In this document: positions 33,043 to 42,302 of the stretch, piece after piece
Position numbering within the stretch: the stretch's first letter is position 1
Layout: every line of letters starts with the position of its first letter
Origin: Sphingopyxis sp.
GTDB lineage: Bacteria; Pseudomonadota; Alphaproteobacteria; Sphingomonadales; Sphingomonadaceae
DNA: 52,066 nucleotides
Assembly (NCBI GenBank): GCA_015657575.1
Contig: JACDQN010000185.1
Span: forward strand, 1-52,066
Direction: 5' to 3'
The notes under the pieces: generated by a model
The model's database searches: none
What the model was told of the DNA's origin: nothing
What the model saw: the letters and a program-made list of their open reading frames with translations, nothing else
Made by a program: the position numbers and the translations under genes

Positions 33043-35536
33043 ATGACCGCAGGGGGGAAAAATCGCTGGTTGCAACAGGTCGGCGCGGCGACGCTGGCCT
33101 CGTGCCTGGTCGCGTTCGCATCGACGCCGGCCTATGCGTGGCAGCAATCGGGGCAGGCCGCCGCGCTGGCCACCGCCGCGCAGGGGCGCAACCTGTCGTT
33201 CAACGTTCCGCTCGTGCACAATCAGCGCGTGCTCGGCGACGTCTTGGTGCAAATTTCGTCGGAAGGCGAAATTTCCTATGAGAGCCAGTCGTTGCGGCGG
33301 CAACTCGACAGCCTTCTCAACGACGCAGGCCGCCGCCAGCTCGACGATATATTGGGGAGCGACGCCTTCGTCAGCGCGTCAACGCTGGCATCGGCGGGGT
33401 TCGAAATCCGTTTCGACCAGAATCGCCTCGAAATCATCGTCGTCAATCTGGACGGGCGCTGGCGGCCGGCCGGCACGCTCGGCATGCAACAGCAAAACCA
33501 GACCGAGTCGGTCCTGCCGGCGATGGACCCGGCGAAGTTCAGCGCCTTTCTGAACCTCAACGGCAATTTCGATTATGATGAGGACACGGGCGCGCAGAAA
33601 CCCGAACTCTATATCTTCGGCGCGACGCGATTCAAAAATATCGTGCTCGAACTCGACGGCGCCTTCACCGACCAGTTCGACGACAATTATCGTTTCTACC
33701 GGCGCTCGCTTCGCGCGGTATACGACCAGCCCGAACAATATCGCCGCTTCAGCGCCGGCGACCTGCGGCCCGACACGATTCCGCTGCTCCGGACACCCTA
33801 TATCGGCGGCATCAGCGTCGAACGGCGGCGGCAGACCTTCCGCCCCTTCCTGCCGGCGTCGCGGCTCGGCGGCCGCGAGATTTTTCTCGATTCCAATTCG
33901 ACCGTCGATGTGCTGATCAACGGCGCGCAATATCAGACGCTACAGCTCGAGGCCGGGCGATATGATCTCGCCAACCTGCCGCTCCAATTCGGTTCGAACG
34001 ACGTCAGCCTGGTGATCCGCGACGCCGCAGGCCGCGAGCAGACGATCAACTATGACTATTTCTTCGAACCGCTCGATCTGGAAGCGGGCGACTATGAATA
34101 TGTCTTCAGCGTCGGCGCGCTCGCCCGAACGCTGGCTTTCCAGCCCGACTACACCAAACAGCTTGCCGCCGTCGCCTTTTACCGCAAGGCGCTTTCGGAC
34201 AATCTGATCCTCGGCGGCGCGGCACAGATTTCGGACGATCGACAGATTTTCGGCGGCGAAATGACGCTGATACCGCAGTTCATTCCCGGAGCCTTCGACC
34301 TGCAGGGCGGCGTCAGCATCGGCGGCCGCACCGGCTATGCCTTTCGCGGCGCCTACCGGCTTCGCGGCGGCAACGACCAGGAAAACCGAAAGCAGCTGTC
34401 GGTCACGGTCGATTATCAAAGCCGCAACTACCAGACGCTCGACGAGATATTCCGGCCGACCTTCAGCACGCTGACCCTTACCGCGAGCTACACGCAATCC
34501 TTTTCGCTCTACACTTATGGGTCCGCAGGGGTCACCCACACGCGCCAAGGGGGCAATTTGCCCACGAGAACCGTCGCTTATGTCGATGTGTCGCACCGGC
34601 TGAACCGCCGTTTCCGCGTCAATGGAGGCGTCGAATATGGCAAGGACAATTTCTACCGCGACAATTTCGGCGTGCGCGTCGGCATTTCGATGCTCTTCGG
34701 CCAAAGGGGACGCGCCAATGCCGATTACCGCAGCCGCACGCAGGACTTCCGCGCGACGGTGGCGCGCGGCGCCGACAACAGCGTCGGATCGTGGGGTTAC
34801 GACATCGGCTTTACCGATTCGCGTGGCGATACGTCGGCAAACGCCAGCCTCGACTATGTCGGCAATCGGTTCAACGCCCGCGCGTCGGTGTTCACCAACG
34901 GGAGCAGCCTCGGCAATCTGACCGATCGCCAACGCGCACGCCTGCAGATCGGGACGTCGCTCGCCTTTGCCGACGGAACCTTCGGTATCGGCCGGCCGAT
35001 CAACGACAGCTTCGCCGTCGCCCGCCCGCATTCGTCGATCAAGGGCAAGGAAGCCATTACCGGACGCGGCCTGCGCAACGACAATTACGAAGCGCGCAGC
35101 GGCATTTTCGGCGCCGCCGTTCAGCCGACGCTGTCATCCTATTCCTATCAGAATATCCAGTTCGACCTGGCCGGCGTCGACACGGTCTATGACATCGGCG
35201 ACGGCGTCGCGCGGGTCAATCCGCCCTTCCACAGCGGCTACAAGATCGTCGTCGGCAGCAACCGCTTCGTCAGCGCCGTCGGCAATATCGTCGTCGGCGA
35301 CAAGCCGCTCGCGCTTGCGACCGGGCGCGTCACCTCCACCGACGATGAAGGTTTCGAAACCCAGCCCTTCTTCACCAATTCGGTGGGACGTTTCGGGATC
35401 ATCGGCCTCGCGCCCCGGCAAGACCTATCTCGTAACCTTGGACGGCGCCCGGAAGGTGCTGACGATCGAGGTCCCGGACAATAACGAGGGTCTGCTGCGC
35501 ATGGGCACGATCGACCTGCCGGCACAAAGCGAATAG
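33043..35536 (+). CDS. Outer-membrane pilus usher (Fim/Csu type), frame broken by a 1-base insertion near 35413
   Basis: About 830 residues once repaired. Signal peptide, an N-terminal substrate-binding domain (VPLVHNQRVLGDVLVQISSE), the 24-strand barrel with plug (GGREIFLDSNSTVDVLINGA, YDLANLPLQFGSNDVSLVIR) and C-terminal domains. At GCGCCCCGGC one extra C shifts the frame; conserved sequence then continues as GKTYLVTLDGARKVLTIEVP to the stop at 35536. It exports and assembles the SCPU pilus. This is the only insertion among the ten indels found in the window. Confidence 0.88.
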
Positions 35537-35546
35537 GAGACTATCT

Positions 35547-36422
35547 ATGCGCCGTTTTTCCCTCCTTGCCGCCTCTATGCTGGCCTTTGCGACGCCGGCC
35601 CTCGCCGCGGACTGCCGCCCCGAATTCGTCGATACGACCGAAACGGTGAACGTCAGCAATGTCGAAGTCGGGCTTGGCGAATTCTCGCGCGAGAATTTCA
35701 ACATCCGGGTGCGGAGCGTCGGCGACGGCCCGTGCAGCGCCCGGATCCGTTTCACCCGCCTCGGCGGTGCGTCGGCGGTCGATATGCCGCCCTATACGCT
35801 CCGCTCGGGCGCCACGGTCCTCGAGATTCTGTCCGAAGGCTCCGCGCCGACGCTCGACAGCGACCTCATCGTTCCCAACGCACCGACCGGCCCGCAAGGC
35901 CGCGCCGTCCCCTTCCAGCTGACCCTGCCCAGTGAGTGGGGACTGAAGGCGGGCAGCTTCGGCGAGCAGATCGAACTCGCGCTGATCGACCTTGCAGGAG
36001 CCGAAGTCGACAAACTCCTTCTGACGGTCAACGTCACGATTCCCGAAGCGGTTGCGCTGCGGGTCGTCGGCGCGAGCGGCAGCAACGACATCGCCCGCAT
36101 CCATCTTGGCAATCTTTCGTCCTCGGCGCCGACGACGTCGGATCCCTTCGGCGTCCGCATCTGGAGCACATCGGGCTACCGCGTCGCGCTGTCGTCGGAA
36201 AACAAGGGGCAGCTCGTCCACGAGGGCAATCTCGACCGCTTCACCTACCAGATGTTTTTCGATGGCCAGGCGGTGAACCTCACCGGCGGCGACAGCTTCG
36301 TCTTCCCCGAACACACGCCCTCACTCGGCCGCGTCCATCCGCTGCGCGTGCAGACGGGGCCGGTGCGCGCACGCGCCGGCCATTATGAGGATCGGGTTAC
36401 GGTAACGGTGACGCCGGTCTGA
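35547..36422 (+). CDS. Secreted protein at the tip-adhesin position of the pilus operon
   Basis: 291 residues with signal peptide (LLAASMLAFATPALAADCRP). The mature protein looks like two beta-sandwich domains. The first has a Cys pair (DCRPEFV, GPCSARI); the second begins at VALRVVGASGSNDIARIHLG and ends in EDRVTVTVTPV, like a pilin-type terminal strand. Gene order (pilin, chaperone, usher, this gene) corresponds to CsuE-like two-domain tip subunits of archaic pili. Tip adhesin is therefore the best guess, made from position and fold pattern. It starts 10 bases after the usher stop. Confidence 0.75.
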   Translation: MRRFSLLAASMLAFATPALAADCRPEFVDTTETVNVSNVEVGLGEFSRENFNIRVRSVGDGPCSARIRFTRLGGASAVDMPPYTLRSGATVLEILSEGSAPTLDSDLIVPNAPTGPQGRAVPFQLTLPSEWGLKAGSFGEQIELALIDLAGAEVDKLLLTVNVTIPEAVALRVVGASGSNDIARIHLGNLSSSAPTTSDPFGVRIWSTSGYRVALSSENKGQLVHEGNLDRFTYQMFFDGQAVNLTGGDSFVFPEHTPSLGRVHPLRVQTGPVRARAGHYEDRVTVTVTPV

Positions 36423-36437
36423 CGGACCGGCGCCCGA

Positions 36438-36851
36438 TCAGATCGCGGTGATCGAAAAACTGACCGCGAGCTGGCTTTCGAGCCCCGCCGCCTGGATGCG
36501 GACGGGAACCGTCCCGAGGCGCGGTCCCGCGCGGAAGGCGACCGAGGAAATGCCGGCGCGCTCGAGCTGCGCATAATCGCCGCCATAGTTGAGTTCGACG
36601 ACTTCGCTGTCGCCGAGCGGGCGATGGCTTGCCAGCACCTGAAAGCCGCGCGAGCTGTTACAGAATTCCTCGACATAGCCCGAGATGCTGTTCTGCACCT
36701 CGTCCACGACGAAGTCGCGCGCGTCGAGGTCGCAAACCACCGGAACGGTGAGTGAAATGCCGAAGCCGTTCGACGCTTCGGGCGCCGCCATGGCATTCGC
36801 CGGCAGCATCGCAGCGGTCAGGGCAAAGGCGCCAAGGACGATCTTGTTCAT
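36438..36851 (-). CDS. Small secreted pilin-like protein on the opposite strand
   Basis: 137 residues. Signal peptide (LGAFALTAAMLPANAMAAPE), then a beta-rich domain with a Cys pair (VVCDLDARDF, EEFCNSSRGF) and an end strand ESQLAVSFSITAI, much like a spore-coat-U or minor pilin subunit. It is convergent with the pilus operon, 15 bases from it. ATG at 36851 has GGAGAGA upstream; a longer frame to 36947 lacks a signal peptide at its start. It may be a separately regulated minor subunit (inference). Confidence 0.7.
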   Translation of the reverse strand: MNKIVLGAFALTAAMLPANAMAAPEASNGFGISLTVPVVCDLDARDFVVDEVQNSISGYVEEFCNSSRGFQVLASHRPLGDSEVVELNYGGDYAQLERAGISSVAFRAGPRLGTVPVRIQAAGLESQLAVSFSITAI

Positions 36852-37179
36852 CACACAGTCTCTCCAAAATCCTGGGGACGAGCTAGCAGGCGAACCTTTA
36901 AATTTGGTTGTCACGGGCGCAGGAAACGGCGATTTTCGCGCGAACACAGTCTGCAGTGGCGGCTATCCATTTGGAAAACATCGTCTTCCGCTCGACCTGC
37001 GGCGCACCAAGGCATAATCCGCCAGCGCGTCCGTACCCCCTTCCGCAACGTCGCGACGAACGGGGCGAACCTCTCCCAAAGGCTTACCTCTCAAGGCGAT
37101 ACGATGCCGCCAAGACTTCCGTTCGCTTGAACGAGCGGGCATGAAAAAGGCTGGAGTTCGCCAAGCATGGGGGGCAGCC
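36852..37179. other. Intergenic region without recognised gene
   Basis: About 330 bases between divergent genes (pilin-like protein on the minus strand, redoxin-2OG fusion on the plus strand). It must hold both promoters. No conserved palindrome, sigma-54 motif or hairpin with a T-tract was seen. An in-frame ATG at 37141 could extend the downstream gene by 13 residues. Confidence 0.4.
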
Positions 37180-38285
37180 ATGATCCGTCTTGACCCATCG
37201 ACCTCGATCCCCAAACCGGGATACGGCACGCCCGCGCCCTGGTTCAAGGCGCCCGTTTTCGGTGGAAATCCGCAATTCACCTTCCACACCGTCGCCGGGC
37301 GCGTCGTGGTGCTGTTCTTCATGCCATCGACGTCCGATCCGTCGGCGAAGGCGGCCCTCGATACGCTGATGCGGGCCGCCGATCATTTCGACGATTCGCG
37401 CGGCTGTTTCTTCGGGGTCAGCTGCGATCCCGAGGATGGCGCGGCGGGCCGACTCGACGGGAACAACCGCGGGATCCGCTTCCTGCTCGACGTCGATCGG
37501 TCGATCAGCACCTCTTTCGGCGCGGCGTGCGCGGCTTCGACGGAGCATGAATCCTATATCCTGATCCTCGACCGTCAGCTCCGCGTCGCGGGCCAGTTCG
37601 CTCCATCGCGGGCGAACGAGGCACTGACGCTCTTCGGACGGCTGCTCGGCGAAGTGGCCGTCGACGAGCTGGCGCCGTCCTGCTCGTCCCGCGCATTCTC
37701 GAGCCGGCGCTGTGCCAGACGCTGATTCAGCTCTACGACGCCGGCGGCAGTACCGATTCCGGATTCATGCGCGAGGTCGACGGCAAGACCGTCTCGATCA
37801 TCGATCATAGCTACAAGCGCCGTTCCGACCTCACGATCCGCGACAAGATGCTCTGCGAGTCGCTCAAGGCGCGCATCCACCACCGGCTGCGGCCCGCCGT
37901 CAACCGCGCCTTCAGCTTCGACGCAGCGCGTATGGAGCGCTATATCGTCGCCTGTTATGACGCGACGACCGGCGGTCATTTCCGCCCCCATCGCGATAAT
38001 ACGACCAAGGGCACCGCACACCGCCGGTTCGCGGTGACGATCAACCTCAACGAGGATTTCGACGGCGGCGAACTGCGCTTTCCCGAATTCGGCCGGCGCA
38101 CCTATCGCGCGCCCCTCGGCGGCGCGATCGTCTTCGGTTGCGGGCTGCTGCACGAAGCGACGCCGGTCACGCGCGGTCGCCGCTATGCCTTTCTGCCCTT
38201 CCTCTATGACGATGCGGCCGCCGCCGAGCGCGCCGCGAACAACGTCTATCTGGGCGAAGGCGTCCAGCCCTATCGCTATGGTTAG
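37180..38285 (+). CDS. Redoxin-fold / 2-oxoglutarate-Fe(II) oxygenase fusion, frame broken by a 1-base deletion near 37677
   Basis: About 368 residues when repaired. N-terminal half: peroxiredoxin-like thioredoxin fold (FHTVAGRVVVLFFMPSTSDP, ESYILILDRQLRVAGQFAP). The peroxidatic Cys expected about 8 residues after the Pro of MPSTSDP is absent, so peroxidase activity is doubtful. C-terminal half: prolyl-4-hydroxylase-type oxygenase with iron ligands HxD in FRPHRDN, distal His in LLHEATPV and a 2OG-binding Arg in RGRRYAF. The junction reads ELAP-VLLVPRILEPALCQ once one base is restored. Substrate unknown. No signal peptide, so cytoplasmic. It overlaps the convergent XRE gene by 4 bases. Confidence 0.83.
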
Positions 38286-38698
38286 AGCTCGATCGATATC
38301 TTCACATTCTGGGCCTTGATCCCTGCGAGCGCGGCGATGGCCAGCCGCGCCGCGTAGATCATGATCCGGAGGCGCTGCGGATTCGCGAGTCCGTCCGGAA
38401 TTTCGCTGTTCTGCCAGGCCCCGGGGGACATCACATCCTGCTCGATGCGATAGGCGGTCGCTTCGCTGCTGCCGACAAGGTCGATTTCGGGGATGCCCAG
38501 CGCCGTCGCCAACGTCTGGAGGTTGCTGTGCCGCGGCTGCGTCTTGCCCGATTCCCACGCCCAGATCGTCGGCCTGCTCAGCCCGGTTCGTTCGGCGAGC
38601 TCCGACCGGCTCATGCCGCATTGTTCGCGAAGCCGTCGCAGCCGCGCCGGCAGCGGCTCCTCTCCATCGAAGCCCATCGCATTTGCAGACATGCTCAC
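38282..38698 (-). CDS. XRE-family helix-turn-helix regulator
   Basis: 138 residues. A Cro/C1-type HTH (CGMSRSELAERTGLSRPTIW, then WESGKTQPRHSNLQTLATAL) occupies about residues 18-75; the remaining 60 residues form a short C-terminal domain of unknown role. It is convergent with the redoxin-2OG fusion gene (4-base overlap) and lies downstream of the type I secretion operon on the same strand, about 180 bases from the Omp85 gene stop. Start choice among several early Met codons is uncertain. Confidence 0.8.
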   Translation of the reverse strand: MSMSANAMGFDGEEPLPARLRRLREQCGMSRSELAERTGLSRPTIWAWESGKTQPRHSNLQTLATALGIPEIDLVGSSEATAYRIEQDVMSPGAWQNSEIPDGLANPQRLRIMIYAARLAIAALAGIKAQNVKISIEL

Positions 38699-38879
38699 GC
38701 TCGGTTTGCCCGGTTGCGGATACCGGCAATGCGGGCCCTGTCGATGACATTGACACCCATGATGGCCCCCTCAAGCGATGCGCCACTCCCCCATTCGCTA
38801 TGCTGGAAATCAAGCTTTCCCGTCATTCCCTGATGGGGACATGTCGAATCGCTGTACGGAATCGGGTCAAATAGGGCCG

Positions 38880-40885
38880 CTAGAAGGCGGTGCCAAAGGT
38901 GATCGAGAAGATCTTCGAGCGGTCGCCGGCCTGGCGCGCCACCGGCTGTGCGACGTTGAACCGCAGCTTGCCGGGCGACACGTTGAACGACACGCCGAAC
39001 CCGACGGCGACGCGCGGCTTCGCCGAATTGCCGATCAGCACCTCGCCCGGCCCCAGTTCCGATTTTTTCGCACCGAAGACCGAACCGGCATCGACGAAGA
39101 TGCTGGGCGAGACGCCGAATTTGCCGAACGATCCATCGAGCCGCATCGACACTTCGAGCCGCCCGACATAATAAGCGCGGCCGCCGATCGCCGTCGCGTC
39201 GTTCGGCCCCGCCGCCGTCGGAATCACCTTTGGCCCCAGCCCGCGAAGGTCGAAACCGCGCATGCTGTTGCCGCCGATGTAGAAACGGTCGAAGAGCGGA
39301 ATGCTTCGCCCGTCGAACCCCTTCATATAACCGCCCTCGAGCCCGAGCGACACGTCGAACGTACCGCTGAGCCGGCGATGGAACGTGCCGCCCGCGCGCA
39401 ACCGGATATAGCGCGTCGTGCCGCCGGGCCCGGCGACGTCCTGCGTCAGCCGCAGCTGAAAGCCGCGCGTCGGATCGACCGCGCTGTCGCGCCGGTCGAG
39501 GCTGAGCGCGAGACTGAACACCGAATTTCTCGACCGGCCGAGCGCGTCGCAGAAGGGCGTGCCGTGGATGGCCACGCTGCACGCGGCGTTTTTCTGGCGA
39601 ATCAGGAAATCCTCGTCGGAAAAGCGATAATTGGCCGCGACCCGCAGACCGCGATCAAGCTGCCGCCCGACATAGAGGTTGAGCCCGCGCGCCGTCTGGA
39701 CGAAGAGCGCGGAACTGTCGACCTTGTCGAACCCGACCGCGGTCGATCGCGAATAGAAAAAGCTCGGCGCGATCGCGAGCTTGCTGCCGAGGATGTTGGC
39801 GTCTGAAAAGCCCAGCTCGACGAGCGTCTGCACCTTCGAATAGCGCGCCGAAATCGTGATGTCGCGGCCCGGCGCGCCGATATTGGTGCGCGACAGCTTG
39901 ATCGAGGCGATCGGTCCCTCGATCGACGAATAGCCGCCCGACAGCGCCAGCCCACCGCGCGAAAGCGCCTGCAGCGACAGGAGATCGCCCTCGCGCGCCT
40001 GCCCGTCGGTCGCCGTCGTATCGGCACCCACGTCGAGATCGGGGTCCGGCGCACCGCTGGGGGGATCGTCGCCGGCGCGGTCGGGCGCGGTCGTCATCGG
40101 TTCGCCTAGCGCCGCGGACGCAGGCTGCGTCGGCGCCGCCGCAAACGGAGGCGGCGCATATTCCGGCGCGAAGTCGACGAGCGCGATGGCTGCGTGGCGC
40201 CTCGGAAGCGGGTCGGTGAGCCACGGCGCCGCGGCGAGCGCGCCGCCGAACGGCGATGCCGGCGCGTCGACGGCCGCCTCGCCGTCTTGCGGCGCGGCCG
40301 CCGCACCGGCGACGGCAAGCGGGCCTGGAAGCGCCGCGGCGGTCGGCTCCGAGACCAGCGTGACGTCGATCTGCACCTCGGAAAAAAAGGGCATGTCGGC
40401 GCTCGCGGCAGGGGCCGGCGCATCGGGCGGCAGCGCGGACGCGTCCGTAGAAAGGGGGACGATGACGACGACCGGAGCGGCGACGGAGCGGCGGCGGCGA
40501 CCGCCATCGGATCATCGGCGCGCGTCGCCGCGCCCACCGCAAGCCCCCGCGCCGGCGGCATGACGATCACCTCGACCGTGAGCGCTGGAGGGATCGCAAG
40601 AGCCGGAGGGACCGCGAGGGCCGGAGGCGGCACGACGGTTTCGCCGGGCACCGCAAAGGAAATGTCGCCCGCGGCCGGCGGCGGGCGGTCGAACGGGCTA
40701 TCGGTGTCGAACGCGGAGGCGCCGCCCGCCGGGCCGTAAGGCTGCGCCGCCCAGACAAGCGCGAGTTCGGAGGTTTCGACCGACGCCGTCCCGCCCACTC
40801 CGACGCTCGCCGCGACCCCGAGCGCAGTTCCCTGCACCACCTGATGGACGCCCTGGCAAAGTAATCCGCATCCGGACAACGTCAT
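38880..40885 (-). CDS. Omp85/BamA-type outer-membrane barrel protein without POTRA domains, frame broken by a 1-base deletion near 40490
   Basis: About 668 residues when repaired. The C-terminal 360 residues are an Omp85 barrel: GGLALSGGYSSIEGPIASIK, SLDRRDSAVDPTRGFQLRLT, the L6-type motif GGNSMRGFDLRGLGPK and a final strand SKIFSITFGTAF. The first 300 residues are Pro/Ala/Asp-rich with no POTRA pattern. The slip lies in GCTCCGTCGCCGCTCCGG; both sides have the same low-complexity style. The start is uncertain (ATG at 40885 with AGGGGG very close). Fourth gene of LuxR-ABC-HlyD-Omp85. Possibly helps pass or anchor the RTX protein at the surface (inference). Confidence 0.8.
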
Positions 40886-40943
40886 TCCCCCTGCTGCCGC
40901 ACGCTACCTCGCGCCCCCGCCTCCGCTCAGGGCCGCATCGAGG

Positions 40944-42302
40944 TCAGGATTCCCGGAAGGATCGATTGAAACTGTCGACCATCGGCTGGAACAGATATTG
41001 AAACAGCGAGCTCGATCCGAGGTCGATATAGACTTCGGCGGGCATGCCGGACATCAATCGGACGTCGGGATAGCGCCGCAATTGTTCGGGCGCGATTTCG
41101 ACGATGACCTTGTAATAGATTTGCTGGCTATCCTTGTCGAAGATCGCATCGGGGCTGACCTCCTTGACCGTGCCGAGAAGGTTCGGGATCACGCGCGCCT
41201 TATAGGGCGTCAGCTTGATCTCCGCCTTCAGCCCCGAATGGACCATGTCGATGTCGTTGGGGCGCAGCCGCGCCGACACGACGATCTGTTCCGAGGAAGG
41301 AACGATATCGAGGATGGGCTGCCCGGCGCCGACGACGCCGCCCGGCGTGATCAGGCGCAAATTGGCAACGCGCCCGGTAATCGGCGCAGTGATTTCCTGC
41401 CGGTCGCGGATGTCGCTGCTGACCTTCAGCTTTTCGCGCGCCTCGGCGATGCGCAGCTGGACCTCGCGCTGCTGGGCCGCGGCATCGAGCGCCGCCTGGC
41501 CGCGCATCGACACCATCTGCGCCCGCGTCTCGCCGATCGTATCGCGCAAGCGGTCGAGATTGTTGGTCAGCTTGCCATGCTCGCCTTCGACGAGCGCCTG
41601 CTGGCGCTGCAGCGCGAGCAGGCGCGACTTGCGCTCGAGCCCTTCCTCGACGAGCATGTTCACGCCCATTTCCTCGTCGTTCAGCAATTTCGCCTGGTCG
41701 GCGAGCGCGGCTATCTGGGCGTCCGAGCTGCGGATATCGGCGCGCGACTGGCCGATCCGCTGCGTCAATATCTGCGCCTGTTCGGACAGGCCGCGCTGGC
41801 GGGTGGCGAATTCGGCATTGGAGGCGGCGATGATCTCCTTGACCTCGGGATCGGTCGCCGCGGCGAGCAGCTCGGCGGGATAGCGGATCGAGCCCATCCC
41901 CAGCCGCTCCGCGGTGAGCCGCGCGTCCTGCGCGAGCAATCCATAAAGCGTCGAGCGGAGCGCTGCATCCGAGGCATCGGTTTGCGTATCGTCGAGCTCA
42001 ACGAGCGGCTGGCCCGCGCGAACCAGCTGCCCCTCTTCGACGAGGAAACGCCGGACGATGCCGCCTTCGAGATGCTGGACGGTTCGCCGGCCGCCGCCCG
42101 CCGCCTCGAGATAGCCAGGCGCGATCGCCGCGCTGTTGAGCGGCGCGGCCCAGCTCCAGAAACCGAAGGCGACGATAAACAGGACGATCGACAGCATCGC
42201 GAGGCGCAACGAGCGGCCGACCTTGGGGCCGCCGGCATGGCCGTCGGGCGCCGGCAACGCGAGCGGCGCGGCCTCGCTTCCCATCCGCAACGACAGGCTC
42301 AT
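40944..42302 (-). CDS. Type I secretion periplasmic adaptor (HlyD/PrtE family)
   Basis: 452 residues. A single N-terminal membrane helix (LRLAMLSIVLFIVAFGFWSW), a biotinyl-lipoyl-like half with GYLEAAGGGRRTVQHLEGGI, a long alpha-helical hairpin (about residues 130-290) and the second half with APITGRVANLRLITPGGVVG, then a beta domain ending VYIDLGSSSLFQYLFQPMVD. It bridges the ABC ATPase and TolC. Its ATG overlaps the end of the ABC gene by 4 bases. Confidence 0.93.
   Translation of the reverse strand: MSLSLRMGSEAAPLALPAPDGHAGGPKVGRSLRLAMLSIVLFIVAFGFWSWAAPLNSAAIAPGYLEAAGGGRRTVQHLEGGIVRRFLVEEGQLVRAGQPLVELDDTQTDASDAALRSTLYGLLAQDARLTAERLGMGSIRYPAELLAAATDPEVKEIIAASNAEFATRQRGLSEQAQILTQRIGQSRADIRSSDAQIAALADQAKLLNDEEMGVNMLVEEGLERKSRLLALQRQQALVEGEHGKLTNNLDRLRDTIGETRAQMVSMRGQAALDAAAQQREVQLRIAEAREKLKVSSDIRDRQEITAPITGRVANLRLITPGGVVGAGQPILDIVPSSEQIVVSARLRPNDIDMVHSGLKAEIKLTPYKARVIPNLLGTVKEVSPDAIFDKDSQQIYYKVIVEIAPEQLRRYPDVRLMSGMPAEVYIDLGSSSLFQYLFQPMVDSFNRSFRES

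Noticed and set aside
37767-38285. Stand-alone 2OG-Fe(II) oxygenase starting at 37767
   Set aside because: Conserved sequence extends upstream in the same frame to 37671 and joins the redoxin domain after one-base repair; no start or ribosome-binding site is there.
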